DNA of 64,000 bases from JAGOJE01 sp964553715 (GCA_964553715.1 CAZKKY010000003.1:26831-90830); one strand, 5' to 3'; counted from the first letter of the stretch, positions 19,023-28,722 are shown. Numbers and translations: made by a program. Notes: generated by a model not told the origin, from the sequence alone.

Positions 19023-19325
19023 TTAGGCTCTAACTATGATTTTATCTATAGCCTTATATCCAAAATATACAGCTATACGCTCTAGTATAATATCTTGGTG
19101 ATAACTAAATTCAAGACCGGTTACAGAATTATCTACTTTAACATGTAGAATATTTATTTTGCGTTTCTTTTCTGTTGCAGTCGTAATTTTATAAGGGGAC
19201 GTATTCGATGAAAAAGCAATTCCAGTTATTTTAGGCCAGTTAATCATGATTTCAGCAAATATTTTACTGTGCCGTGCAAATACACCTCTTAAAATTTTAT
19301 CTAGTTCGTCCGAGATTGGTTTCAT
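19023..19325 (-). CDS. dciA: DciA-like protein (DUF721)
   Basis: The 100-residue protein has the DUF721 layout: an N-terminal helix ending in WPKITGIAFSSNTSP, then a strand segment with ILHVKVDNSVTGLEFSYHQDIILERI. DciA proteins recruit or load the replicative helicase DnaB in bacteria lacking DnaC. The stop of the WecA-like gene upstream overlaps its ATG by four bases. Confidence 0.8.
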   Translation of the reverse strand: MKPISDELDKILRGVFARHSKIFAEIMINWPKITGIAFSSNTSPYKITTATEKKRKINILHVKVDNSVTGLEFSYHQDIILERIAVYFGYKAIDKIIVRA

Positions 19326-20317
19326 ACACTAAAATGTATTAAAATAATAATTACACATATTAATGCTAAAGCCATAGCGCTAATAGGATAATATAATGCA
19401 CTGATTGATAAAATCATTAGAATGAAGTTACAGATAGCTATCTTTGTAGTAACTTCTTTATGGGACATATTTTTACGTGTAGCCTGCTGGAAAAAATGAT
19501 TCAAATGAGGAAGCCATATTTTTTGTAATTTCACTAGTCTTATTAAAATAGTGCCTACACCATCTGCAATATAGTAAAGAGATGCTATAATACATGAGAC
19601 GAATAATCTTTGTTCTGATGCTGCAAGAAGTATAAGAATTAGTCCTATAATTAATCCTAAAGAGATACTTCCTACATCTCCTAAAAATATTTTAGATGGG
19701 CTCCAGTTATATTTAATGAAAGCTATTGAACATCCTAGAACAATTATAGATCCAGTGAATATTAGTTCAGGACAAATTATATACTCATAACGTAAAATAG
19801 ATAAAATAATTGCAGTAACGCTTAAATGAATAGACTCGGCAGATGTTATTCCATCTATCCCATCCATAAAATTATATATATTGATAAATGTAGTTAAAAC
19901 AAATATAGAAAAAAAATAATCTAGATATTCTGGTAATTCATTATAAAAAAGTGTTCTTGGATATAAAAATAGATAAATTACAATAGCAGATACTATTATG
20001 TGAGTTATTAGTCTAAGCAGGATTGAAATGTCCCATATATCATCTAGTAATGATACAAAAGCTATTAGAATTAATGGAATTATTAATCTTAAAGATATAT
20101 CAAAAGCTCCATATTCTATTTTCTCCCAAATAAGAAGGCTTAAGCAGAATGTAAAAACTATTGAGACACCACCGCATCTAGGAGTTATTTTATTATGGGC
20201 CCTGCGAGAACTTGGTTTGTCTACTATATTAAAATATGTAAAAAAATCGATCGCATAATGAGTAATTATTCCACATAAACAAATAGCAAAAAAGAATGAA
20301 GCAATGGAATTACTCAT
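19322..20317 (-). CDS. WecA/TagO-like polyprenyl-phosphate sugar-1-phosphate transferase
   Basis: This 331-residue integral membrane enzyme belongs to the MraY/WecA family, which loads GlcNAc-1-P or a related sugar onto undecaprenyl phosphate. It has RRAHNKITPRCGG near the N terminus, the DD motif SLLDDIWDIS, NFMDGIDGIT, KIFLGDVGS and the C-terminal HLNHFFQQA loop, which replaces the PxHHHFE motif of MraY. It is therefore a WecA-type rather than peptidoglycan enzyme. It probably primes the surface glycan made by the transferases at 23-28.6 kb. It overlaps radC and dciA by four bases each. Confidence 0.85.
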   Translation of the reverse strand: MSNSIASFFFAICLCGIITHYAIDFFTYFNIVDKPSSRRAHNKITPRCGGVSIVFTFCLSLLIWEKIEYGAFDISLRLIIPLILIAFVSLLDDIWDISILLRLITHIIVSAIVIYLFLYPRTLFYNELPEYLDYFFSIFVLTTFINIYNFMDGIDGITSAESIHLSVTAIILSILRYEYIICPELIFTGSIIVLGCSIAFIKYNWSPSKIFLGDVGSISLGLIIGLILILLAASEQRLFVSCIIASLYYIADGVGTILIRLVKLQKIWLPHLNHFFQQATRKNMSHKEVTTKIAICNFILMILSISALYYPISAMALALICVIIILIHFSV

Positions 20318-21192
20318 GATATTAATAAATTTGATTTAAAACTGTAAAAATCATCATGAGTGATAATAACATGGTCATGCACTCCTATTCCAAGGGCATT
20401 ACAGGCTGATATTATTGCTTTGGTAAGTTCTATATCAGCTTTGGAAGGGCTAGCATCGTTGCTAGGATGATTATGTACTAATATTATTGCACTTGCTTCA
20501 TGAAATAAAGCTCTTTTTACAACTTCCCGTGGGTAAACAGGTGTTTGATCTATAGTTCCTACAGTTTGCAGTTCATCTGCGATTAGGATGTTTTTTTTAT
20601 TTAGAAATAATATGCGAAATTGCTCTGTCTTGCAATCTCCCATAGTAACTCTTAAGTAATCAAGCAATGCGCTCCAAGAGCTAAGTATGTTTTTTTTCAT
20701 TATGTTGGATTGCATAATGCGTTTAATTAATTCATTAATTACAGAAAAACTTGCCTTTACAGATTTTGTAACTCCTGGCACTAGATCTAGCTTATCACTA
20801 GAAGCTGTAATAACACCATTTAAATTTCCAAATTCTTTTAGCAATTCTTTTGCTAAATTTTTTACATCAAGCCTTGGAATAGATAAAAATAGTATGAGTT
20901 CTAGAATTTCATAATCAGGAAAACTACTAGGTATACTTTCTAAAAATTTTGCCTTTAAACGAGCACGATGACCTAAAAAATGAGGTTTAGAAGCTTTGAT
21001 ATTTTGTTTTAGTACTTTTTTTTGGTTAGGACTTTCATTAGCAATAGATATATTATTATCTTGTTTTAAAAAGCTAGAGAGTAAATTTTCTGGATATGCC
21101 ATAGAATCTACGTTTGCACTCACGCTACTGCTTTCTTCAAGCATTTTACTAAAACCACTTTCTGGCTCGTCATGCAGTTTTGTATTTTTCAT
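20314..21192 (-). CDS. radC: RadC family JAB-domain protein
   Basis: The 292-residue protein has a helix-hairpin-helix-like region (LLKEFGNLNGVITASSDKLDLVPGVT) followed by a JAMM metal-binding domain. That domain carries HNHPSNDASPSKAD and an upstream Glu/Gln strand (TVGTIDQTPVYPREVVKRAL). The original DNA-repair role of RadC has been questioned, so only the family is assigned. The N-terminal 60 residues are a less conserved, polar extension. It overlaps map and the WecA-like gene by four bases. Confidence 0.9.
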   Translation of the reverse strand: MKNTKLHDEPESGFSKMLEESSSVSANVDSMAYPENLLSSFLKQDNNISIANESPNQKKVLKQNIKASKPHFLGHRARLKAKFLESIPSSFPDYEILELILFLSIPRLDVKNLAKELLKEFGNLNGVITASSDKLDLVPGVTKSVKASFSVINELIKRIMQSNIMKKNILSSWSALLDYLRVTMGDCKTEQFRILFLNKKNILIADELQTVGTIDQTPVYPREVVKRALFHEASAIILVHNHPSNDASPSKADIELTKAIISACNALGIGVHDHVIITHDDFYSFKSNLLIS

Positions 21193-21974
21193 GTTAAATA
21201 AGGTGGATGATATAATTTTTTAGGGGAAAGTGTAAAAATTTCTACCGAATTACTAGTAACACCTACAGTATGCTCAAATTGAGCTGAAAGAGATTTGTCT
21301 CTAGTAGTAACAGTCCAGTGATCTATGGTACTAAGTATAGTATGATAATTACCAGCATTGACCATTGGCTCTATAGTAAAAAACATACCTTCTTGTAATA
21401 TAGGGCCCATGCCGGGTTTACCATAATGCAAAACAGAAGGAGAGTCATGAAAAATCTGGCCAATACCATGTCCTGTATAATCTCTCACCACAGAGTAATT
21501 ATGCTTTTCCACATATTTTTGTATGGCGCTGCCTATATCGCTTAGATGTACCCCTGGTTTTACCATCTCGATTCCTATCATCATCGCGTCATAGGTTACT
21601 TGACAAAGCCTTTTTGCTTTAATTCCAGGATTGCCTACAAAATACATACGGCTGGTATCTCCATGCCAACCATCTAATATAACTGTAACGTCGATATTTA
21701 TTATATCTCCATCTTTTAGCTTCTTATCGCTAGGAATCCCATGGCACACCACATGGTTGATAGATGTACATATAGATTTAGGAAAGCCTTTATAATTTAG
21801 GGGCGCAGGAATGGCTCCATTTTTTATTATGAAATCATGACATAGATCATTTAGATAATTTGTTGTAACTTCTGGTTTTACATATTCTGTAATGTAATCT
21901 AGAACCTCTGCGGCTAGTATCCCAGCGTTACGCATTTTTATAAAATCTTCGGCTTTATGTATTTTAATAGTCAT
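21189..21974 (-). CDS. map: Type I methionine aminopeptidase
   Basis: It removes the initiator methionine from nascent proteins. All metal ligands are visible: DVTVILDGWHGDTSRMYF (two Asp), GHGIGQIFHD (His), FFTIEPMV (Glu) and FEHTVGVT (Glu), and HVVCHGIPSD supplies the conserved His. The ATG at 21974 gives 261 residues, with the typical MTIKIHKAEDFIKMRNAG start. Two ATGs further upstream (22001, 22004) add a poor extension. A perfect -10 TATAAT lies just before those upstream ATGs, which would put the transcript start close to them. Confidence 0.95.
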   Translation of the reverse strand: MTIKIHKAEDFIKMRNAGILAAEVLDYITEYVKPEVTTNYLNDLCHDFIIKNGAIPAPLNYKGFPKSICTSINHVVCHGIPSDKKLKDGDIINIDVTVILDGWHGDTSRMYFVGNPGIKAKRLCQVTYDAMMIGIEMVKPGVHLSDIGSAIQKYVEKHNYSVVRDYTGHGIGQIFHDSPSVLHYGKPGMGPILQEGMFFTIEPMVNAGNYHTILSTIDHWTVTTRDKSLSAQFEHTVGVTSNSVEIFTLSPKKLYHPPYLT

Positions 21975-22123
21975 AAATTTGGGGTTTCTCTTTTTGTGCA
22001 TCATATATTATATCACATAACTTATAAAGAGCTAGGGAGTTTTCTTAGCAAATAGATAAAATTTTTAAAGATATAATATCAAGCAATATTATGACTTAGA
22101 GTTTTTAAATGGTTTATCATATC

Positions 22124-23041
22124 CTAAATCAAAGAAGAATAGAGTTTTTTAAGGCCATCTTTTATAGAAATATCTGCAGAAAATTCAATAATATTTCTTG
22201 CTTTTGTAGGGTCGCCGATGGATTTATAGATATCACCAGGTCTGCTTGGTAAATATTCAATATTTGTCTGGATGTTTAATGTATTGCTTAAAATATCTAT
22301 CAGTTCATTTAGAGAAGTTCCTTTGCCAGAGCATAGGTTGAAAATTGAAGATTTATTTAAAGCTTCTTGATTTTGCGCTTTGATAAGTCCATTTACAATA
22401 TCATCCACATAAATAAAGTCTCTTTCCTGCGATCCATCTCCAAAAACCTGTAAGGGTTTACCGGCAAGCATTTTATCAATAAATATAGAAATAACACCTG
22501 AATAAGGAGATTTAGGATCTTGACCAGGTCCATAAACATTGAAGAATCTTAGCCCTACAGATTTTAATCCCTTGATTTCGGCAAAAAGCCTTGCTTGAAT
22601 TTCTGTAGAATATTTGTCAAATCCATAAGGAGACATAGGGCTACATATATCGCTTTCCTTAACATAAGTAGAAGTTGGAACGCCATAAGCAGCAGCAGAA
22701 GAGGCATATATAACTGGAATATTTTTTTTAGAAGCAAGATCAAAAATAGCTATAGTGCCACCAAGATTTACCTGGTTAGATATATACCACTCGTCTATAG
22801 ATTTTTGAATAGATGGAACAGCTGCTAAATGGTAACAAGTATCTATATTGTTAAAGGCGGAATTTAATATGTCAAGATCTGTAATACTACCGCTAATAAA
22901 TTTCGCTTTAGGGTTTATAGATTTTGTTTTGTCAAGGTTACAAGAATCTAAAATAGTAACATAGTGACCTTGCGCAATAAGATGATTTACTAAATGAGAA
23001 CCTATAAAGCCAGCACCGCCAGTAACTAAGTAACTTGACAT
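22124..23041 (-). CDS. NAD-dependent epimerase/dehydratase (UDP-sugar 4-epimerase type)
   Basis: The extended SDR enzyme has 305 residues: Rossmann motif GGAGFIGSH, catalytic YGFDKYSTE (YxxxK), the Ser of YASSAAAYG, and sugar-nucleotide residues in GDGSQERDFIYVDDI and LPSRPGDIYKS. This pattern matches UDP-glucose/UDP-GlcNAc 4-epimerases; exact sugar specificity is not deducible. The ATG at 23041 fits the family; a frame open to 23110 adds residues without similarity. It is divergent from the glycosyltransferase at 23137 and likely feeds the same glycan pathway. Confidence 0.85.
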   Translation of the reverse strand: MSSYLVTGGAGFIGSHLVNHLIAQGHYVTILDSCNLDKTKSINPKAKFISGSITDLDILNSAFNNIDTCYHLAAVPSIQKSIDEWYISNQVNLGGTIAIFDLASKKNIPVIYASSAAAYGVPTSTYVKESDICSPMSPYGFDKYSTEIQARLFAEIKGLKSVGLRFFNVYGPGQDPKSPYSGVISIFIDKMLAGKPLQVFGDGSQERDFIYVDDIVNGLIKAQNQEALNKSSIFNLCSGKGTSLNELIDILSNTLNIQTNIEYLPSRPGDIYKSIGDPTKARNIIEFSADISIKDGLKKLYSSLI

Positions 23042-23136
23042 ATTCTTATATTTTTCTATTATTATCTCTTTCTTTAGAACCTTTAAAACAAGCTCTAGGA
23101 CCTGCCCCATAATATTTCTTTCTACGGAATATACAA

Positions 23137-24261
23137 GTGAAAAAAGTCGTAATTTTTAGCAACTCAGATTCTCATTTTTTCTATCATTTGCTTCCTATAG
23201 CAACTAAAGCTATAGATTTAGGATATCAAGTTAGTTTAATTACCAAAGTTATAAATCATAAGGAAAAGATTGAAAATTTGGGGGTTAAAGTTATTCCTAT
23301 TTCTCTAGATAGAAAGGGGATGAATCCACTATGTGAGTTTTCTTCATTACTCAGAATTATTAGTATTATTAGGGAAGCAAGACCAGATATTTTGCATAAC
23401 TTTACTATTAAGCCAATAATTTATGGCTCTATAGCATCTTTGTTTTGTAATTCTAGGCCTAAAGTAATAAATAATTTTATAGGTATGGGATTTTTGTTTA
23501 TCAGTCAGAATCTATTACATTCTTTTATAAAGCATATGATTTGTCTTTTTTTATCAAAGATATCAGGGTTAGATAAGGTACAAACTATAGTACAAAATAG
23601 TGATGATAAACATCTACTTAATTCTTATAAAATAGAAAATGTATCAGTAGAGTGCAGTGTTGGGGTTGATATAGATGATTTTGACATTCTAAAAGAACCC
23701 AAAAACAACAAAACCATTTTTGCTCTTGTTAGTAGAATGCTTGTAGATAAGGGCATTTATGAATTTGTAGAGGCATCAGAGATATTACATGAAAAAGGCA
23801 TCAAAGCTGAATTTTGGCTAGCGGGGCTGCCAGATGAGGGTAATAAATCTAGCCTTACAATTAAAGAAATAGAGCATTTTGAAAAGATGGGTTTTATAAA
23901 ATATCTAGGTTTTCAAGATGTAAAAAAGATTTGGCAAAAAGCACATGTTGCTGTATTACCTTCTTATAGAGAAGGTATGAGCAGAAGTTTGCTTGAAGCT
24001 GGGGCTTATGGAAGAGCAATTATTACAACAGATAGCCCAGGCGGTAGAGACCTTATATCCCATAATGTAAATGGATTATTAGTACCTATAAAAAACCCAA
24101 ATGCTCTAGCTGATGCTATGGAGTTTATGGTGTTAAATCCTCTGATTCGGAAACAATTTGCCGAGCAGATTAGAAAAGAAATTGCTATCAAATATGACAG
24201 CCAAGTTATAAGTGCTAAAATGGTTAGATTCTATGAAGAAGTTGATGATAGAAAAAGGTAA
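23137..24261 (+). CDS. Glycosyltransferase family 4 protein
   Basis: This 374-residue GT-B enzyme has an N-terminal acceptor domain (HNFTIKPIIYGSIAS) and a C-terminal nucleotide-sugar domain with SRMLVDKGIYEFVEAS and the signature PSYREGMSRSLLEAGAYG. It resembles transferases that extend lipid-linked oligosaccharides (PglA/WbpH type). The start is GTG. It opens the plus-strand glycan run and is 6 bases from the next gene. Confidence 0.87.
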   Translation: MKKVVIFSNSDSHFFYHLLPIATKAIDLGYQVSLITKVINHKEKIENLGVKVIPISLDRKGMNPLCEFSSLLRIISIIREARPDILHNFTIKPIIYGSIASLFCNSRPKVINNFIGMGFLFISQNLLHSFIKHMICLFLSKISGLDKVQTIVQNSDDKHLLNSYKIENVSVECSVGVDIDDFDILKEPKNNKTIFALVSRMLVDKGIYEFVEASEILHEKGIKAEFWLAGLPDEGNKSSLTIKEIEHFEKMGFIKYLGFQDVKKIWQKAHVAVLPSYREGMSRSLLEAGAYGRAIITTDSPGGRDLISHNVNGLLVPIKNPNALADAMEFMVLNPLIRKQFAEQIRKEIAIKYDSQVISAKMVRFYEEVDDRKR

Positions 24262-24267
24262 TAAGAT

Positions 24268-25659
24268 ATGATTAAAAGATTTTTTAAAGAATATCCATCA
24301 GTATTGTGCTTGATATTATTTACTATTCATTATTTATCAGGCTATCCTGGGGGGATGACTCCAGATTCTATGGATCAGTTTAAGCAAAGCTTAAGCTTTA
24401 GTTTTAACTCTCATCACCCGCCTCTTATGGCAATGCTCTGGTCTCTACTCAATTATATTTATGCTGGTCCCCAAATAATGTTATTGCTGCATCTATCACT
24501 TTTGTGGGGTGGCGTTTTGTTTTTATACTATGCTGATGGTGAAAATAAATATAGATGGCTTTATTTTATTATTCCTTTTGTACCTAATGTACTTGCACAA
24601 TCTACAATGATCTGGAAAGATATAGGTTTTGGTAATAGTTTCTTTTTCATATTTGCTGGCTGTGTATATTATTTGTACAAGAAAACTAAAGCACCTTTAT
24701 GGGTTTCAGTCGTATTTTTACTAATCACTTTTTATGCTTTGTCGATCAAATTTCAATCTCAGTTTATAGTTCCTGTATTAGTATTTTTTATTGTTTCAAT
24801 ATCAAGTAATAAAAGATTGTTTTTTAGAATTTGTATGAGCTCAATCTTATCATTAATGCTGATATTTACAAATTCACTAATCATAGATAAGTTCTCCGTT
24901 AATACCAACTCTTGGCAATTAAGACAATTTTTTGATATAGCATCCATAGTAAAAGATTTAGATGATGATAGTATGTTACCAGATTATGTCAAACAGTCAA
25001 AAAGATATAATTTTGACACTCTAAAGAAAAATTTTACGCATCATTTAGTAAACCATTTGGTATTTCCCGAAGATAGGATTTATACTTCTACGCAAGATAA
25101 AGTAAAATTGGAAAGTTTGAACCAAAGTTTCTATAAGTTAATTATATCGCATCCATTTTTATACTTAAAACATAGATTGTTAAATTTCATCTATGTTGTA
25201 AAGTGTTCATATAGTAATTATGAAGAATATTCATCTACTGAGTACAAGGATGAACTTAGAGCAAGAGGTATAAATGTAACAACAATTGAGTTTTTAAAAC
25301 AACCAATTTCATTTATGCTTAAAATATATCCTAATATTTTTAGATCTAATACCATTTCAGTAGCATTAATTTGTTTGTTTTTTGTTACTCTATACAAAAA
25401 TTCAAGGCCTTTTTCTAAGGAGAATGTTATTTTATCTTATATCGTATTAATAGGAATTATTTACTCATTAACCTTGTTTTTTACGACTATGGCAAATGAT
25501 TATAGATATTATTATATTGTGAGGCTATTAACATTTTTTGCAATACCAATATTCTTAAAATTCTGGCAATCTGTTTTACCAAAAATCATTATTGCTACAA
25601 AACATTTAATAATTAAAATAATAAATTATGAAGAAAAAAACGATTCTGCTAGTAGCTGA
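24268..25659 (+). CDS. Polytopic membrane protein, possible GT-C glycosyltransferase
   Basis: The 463-residue protein has about ten membrane segments. The first periplasmic loop holds GGMTPDSMDQF, followed by HHPPLM. A WKDIGFG segment comes later, and a large soluble insertion (about residues 215-330) sits before the last spans. An acidic residue in the first loop and a His-Pro pair are typical of GT-C transferases that use polyprenyl-phosphate sugars, which suggests that role. I do not recognise a characterised family. Its position between two GT4 genes supports a glycan function; the 3' end overlaps the next gene by 32 bases. Confidence 0.6.
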   Translation: MIKRFFKEYPSVLCLILFTIHYLSGYPGGMTPDSMDQFKQSLSFSFNSHHPPLMAMLWSLLNYIYAGPQIMLLLHLSLLWGGVLFLYYADGENKYRWLYFIIPFVPNVLAQSTMIWKDIGFGNSFFFIFAGCVYYLYKKTKAPLWVSVVFLLITFYALSIKFQSQFIVPVLVFFIVSISSNKRLFFRICMSSILSLMLIFTNSLIIDKFSVNTNSWQLRQFFDIASIVKDLDDDSMLPDYVKQSKRYNFDTLKKNFTHHLVNHLVFPEDRIYTSTQDKVKLESLNQSFYKLIISHPFLYLKHRLLNFIYVVKCSYSNYEEYSSTEYKDELRARGINVTTIEFLKQPISFMLKIYPNIFRSNTISVALICLFFVTLYKNSRPFSKENVILSYIVLIGIIYSLTLFFTTMANDYRYYYIVRLLTFFAIPIFLKFWQSVLPKIIIATKHLIIKIINYEEKNDSASS

Positions 25660-27469
25660 TGTAAAGGGATGGGCTTTTGATAATATAGCTCAGTATTTAG
25701 TAAAATTATTAGAAAGCAGATATGATGTTAGAGTAGTTTATGTATCTGATTATAAGGACTATAATGATTTTTTAGATGCTTTAAATGCTATTTCTAAAAT
25801 AGACTTTATACATTTCTTTTATAGAGTCTATTTACGTGATTTACTACAATACTTCATTAATGATCCTTTAAATCCTAAACTAAAGCCATTATTAAAAGCA
25901 GCTATAGTAACATCAATACCAGATAAAATGTTTTTGCAAGAATGCGACATTATTGAAAATGAATCATTTTTTTCATTTGTAGATAATTACTATACTGTAT
26001 CTAAAGAGTTACATAAAATTTATAGCAGAATTAACATCTATCCTAAACCATGGCGTGATGTTATTTTTGATAATGTTATAATAAGTACAAAACCTAATTT
26101 TAAATCCAAAGATAAATTGCAAATAACCTGGATAGGTAATAGTAACTCAGGGTCTTCTTATTTCGGCCCTGATTATGATTTAAAAGGACTCCATACAGTT
26201 ATCTTACCAGCACTCATGAAGCTGAAAAAAACATCATCTATTGAAATCAATACTATTGATAGCGCATCACAAAAACTTTCTAAACAAGAAACCTATAATA
26301 TCTTAAAAAATACTGATATCTTATTGATTGCATCAAAATGTGAAGGAACACCTCTCCCCCTAATTGAAGCAATGGCTTCTGGTTGCGCTATAATAAGTAC
26401 TGATGTTGGTATTATTCCTGAAGTGCTACCGGAAGAGCAGAAGAGGTTCATTATAGAAAGAAACGTAGATTCATTTGTAAGAGCCATATTAGCACTTGAT
26501 AAGGATAGAGAGTTATTAAGTAATCTGAAAAAGAGTAACTATGATGCATATCAAAAAATCTTTTTAAATTCTGAGAATTTCTTTAAAAAATGGTCTAATT
26601 TTATTGAAGATACTATAGAAATTAGTAATAAGAATGATAGAGCAAAGTATAAAAATAGATTTTTGTCTATATGTTTAATGAGAAGAATTATTGACTACAA
26701 GATCAAATCTTCGTTTATAAAAGAGATGGTAAGATTCTTTTCAGAATTTTATTATGTTCGTAACTTTATTACATATTTATATGTTTTTCTTAGAAAAATA
26801 ATTCACTTAGGATATAAAGTTAAGGGGTGGCGGGATAGAGCTTTGTATTTTGTTAAAAGAACTTTGAAAAGGTTTTTTATAAAGGAAGAAAAAGTTTTTT
26901 CTAATATTTATGCTACTGATTTCTGGACTAATGGCTCTGGGCCTGGGTCTACAAAAGAAAATACTATAGAATATAGAAAGATCTTACAAAAATATTTTGA
27001 TGATCCCAAATATCAAACTTACGTTGATTTAGGTTGTGGTGATTGGCAAATTATGAGTTTGATCAATATCCCCAAAGAAAAAACATATAAGGGATATGAT
27101 ATAGTAAAAACAGTAATTGATGACAATAAAAAGAAATTTAGTAAGGATAATGTCCATTTTTATCATAGCACTGATATTGACAATGTAGATTCAGGGGATT
27201 TACTTATAGTAAAAGATGTTTTGATGCATTGGCCAAATAAAAGAGTTGATTATTTTACCAAGAATATTCTTCCAAAGTTTAAATATGCTTTAATTACAGA
27301 AGGTGATGATGCCATTACTAAAAACACTAATATAAATTTTGGAGAATGGAGACCTGTTGATCTTACAGCGAAGCCGTTTACTGTTCCTGGAATAGAGCAT
27401 ATATTTAGCTATCATGCTCATGGTGTTGTTAAGAAAATGTATTTCTATACTAACCCAAATATAAAATAG
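25628..27469 (+). CDS. Two-domain protein: GT4 glycosyltransferase fused to SAM methyltransferase
   Basis: Residues 1 to about 330 form a GT-B transferase with the signature CEGTPLPLIEAMASG and IISTDVGIIPEVLP. A basic linker of roughly 90 residues follows. From about 430 to 613 is a class I methyltransferase with GSGPGSTKENT, motif I VDLGCGDW and a post-motif KDVLMHWPNK. The architecture suggests that one polypeptide adds a sugar and methylates it or a neighbouring group. The acceptor and methylated atom are unknown. The start overlaps the preceding gene by 32 bases, and the next gene begins one base after the stop. Confidence 0.82.
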   Translation: MKKKTILLVADVKGWAFDNIAQYLVKLLESRYDVRVVYVSDYKDYNDFLDALNAISKIDFIHFFYRVYLRDLLQYFINDPLNPKLKPLLKAAIVTSIPDKMFLQECDIIENESFFSFVDNYYTVSKELHKIYSRINIYPKPWRDVIFDNVIISTKPNFKSKDKLQITWIGNSNSGSSYFGPDYDLKGLHTVILPALMKLKKTSSIEINTIDSASQKLSKQETYNILKNTDILLIASKCEGTPLPLIEAMASGCAIISTDVGIIPEVLPEEQKRFIIERNVDSFVRAILALDKDRELLSNLKKSNYDAYQKIFLNSENFFKKWSNFIEDTIEISNKNDRAKYKNRFLSICLMRRIIDYKIKSSFIKEMVRFFSEFYYVRNFITYLYVFLRKIIHLGYKVKGWRDRALYFVKRTLKRFFIKEEKVFSNIYATDFWTNGSGPGSTKENTIEYRKILQKYFDDPKYQTYVDLGCGDWQIMSLINIPKEKTYKGYDIVKTVIDDNKKKFSKDNVHFYHSTDIDNVDSGDLLIVKDVLMHWPNKRVDYFTKNILPKFKYALITEGDDAITKNTNINFGEWRPVDLTAKPFTVPGIEHIFSYHAHGVVKKMYFYTNPNIK

Positions 27470-27470
27470 A

Positions 27471-28637
27471 ATGACTGAAAGAAAAAAGATATTAGTGTTA
27501 ATAGGAAGTCTAGATGTTGGCGGTGCAGAGATGGATATTCTGCGAAATTATCCATTAATTAATAAAACTCATGAAGTTATCGTATCTCTCTATTCTCACA
27601 GAGGTCCGCTTGCTGCTAAAATAGAAGAAGCTGGTGTTAGGGTAATTTCTCGCGAAAGTTTGTTTCGAGTTCAAAAATTACCTATATCAAAAATATATAA
27701 ATTATTTAGGCTGATTAAAGAGATCATGCAGGCTTTTCTCTTTGTAAGGAGCGTTGTAAAATCTGAGAAGCCAGAAATTATACATGCTTTTCTTCCACTA
27801 TCGTATGTTTATGCTACGGTTGTAAAAATTAGTTTTTTTGCTCAGAAACCATTTATTATTATGTCTAGGTTAAGTTTGAATTTTTATTTTGCAAAACATA
27901 GAATTTTAGAAGTTATAGAAAAACATATATGTCATAGATTTGTAGATATAGCTGTCGGTAATAGTAATGCTATACTTAATAATTTAAAAGACGAAGGAGT
28001 TCCAGAAGATAAGCTATTTTTACTTTATAATGGTATTGATGTAGATGCCTTTAGGGTAAATAGAGATCTTAATCATTACATTACTCCGGAAACCCTGCAA
28101 ATGACATCTGTAGGAAATCTTTTTACTTATAAAGGACATATAGATCTATTAGAGGCATTAGCCAAATTAAAGGATAGACGGCCGGATTTATTATGGAATA
28201 TCAATATTATAGGTAGGGATGAGCAGAATAATCTTGCAAAATATAATGATTTTTTAAGTAAGAATAATCTTGAATCTTGCGTCAATTTTGTAGGTCCTAG
28301 TAGTGATATATTATCTTTTCTTAAAGAAAGCCATCTACATATACATCCATCACATACTGAAGGGCTTCCAAACTCAATTATAGAAGCTATGACTAGCGGT
28401 CTTGCATGTATAGGAACTAATGTTGGTGGTATTCCAGAACTTATAACCGATAAAAAAACAGGGCTTATTGTTGAATCAAAAGCACCTGATAGCTTATCAA
28501 AAGCAATAGAAACAATGCTAGATGATAGAGAAAAATTATATAATTATGGCAAGGCTGCGCAAAAGAAAGCCTTAAAGTTATTTAGTCTTAAAGAGAGTGT
28601 AAAAAGATATTTAGAGCTCTATAATACCAGCATTTAG
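27471..28637 (+). CDS. Glycosyltransferase family 4 protein
   Basis: This 388-residue GT-B enzyme has the N-terminal motif LIGSLDVGGAEMDIL and the C-terminal donor-binding segment HPSHTEGLPNSIIEAMTSGLACIGTNVGGIPELI. It belongs to the broad GT4 family using NDP sugars. It is the last gene of the plus-strand glycan run. The sugar and linkage cannot be inferred. Confidence 0.87.
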   Translation: MTERKKILVLIGSLDVGGAEMDILRNYPLINKTHEVIVSLYSHRGPLAAKIEEAGVRVISRESLFRVQKLPISKIYKLFRLIKEIMQAFLFVRSVVKSEKPEIIHAFLPLSYVYATVVKISFFAQKPFIIMSRLSLNFYFAKHRILEVIEKHICHRFVDIAVGNSNAILNNLKDEGVPEDKLFLLYNGIDVDAFRVNRDLNHYITPETLQMTSVGNLFTYKGHIDLLEALAKLKDRRPDLLWNINIIGRDEQNNLAKYNDFLSKNNLESCVNFVGPSSDILSFLKESHLHIHPSHTEGLPNSIIEAMTSGLACIGTNVGGIPELITDKKTGLIVESKAPDSLSKAIETMLDDREKLYNYGKAAQKKALKLFSLKESVKRYLELYNTSI

Positions 28638-28722
28638 ATCAGAAATTAGGATTTATTACAACTCCAAACAGGCTCAATTGAAAAGAGTCTGAGATAGCAT
28701 AAGAGTCCTTGAGAAAAGAAGC

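Noticed and set aside
22595..22828. Plus-strand open frame inside the epimerase gene, and many similar antisense frames across the nuo, gyrA, glyA and lolC genes
   Set aside because: They lie wholly within well-supported genes on the opposite strand, lack domains or start signals, and reflect low stop frequency opposite real genes.
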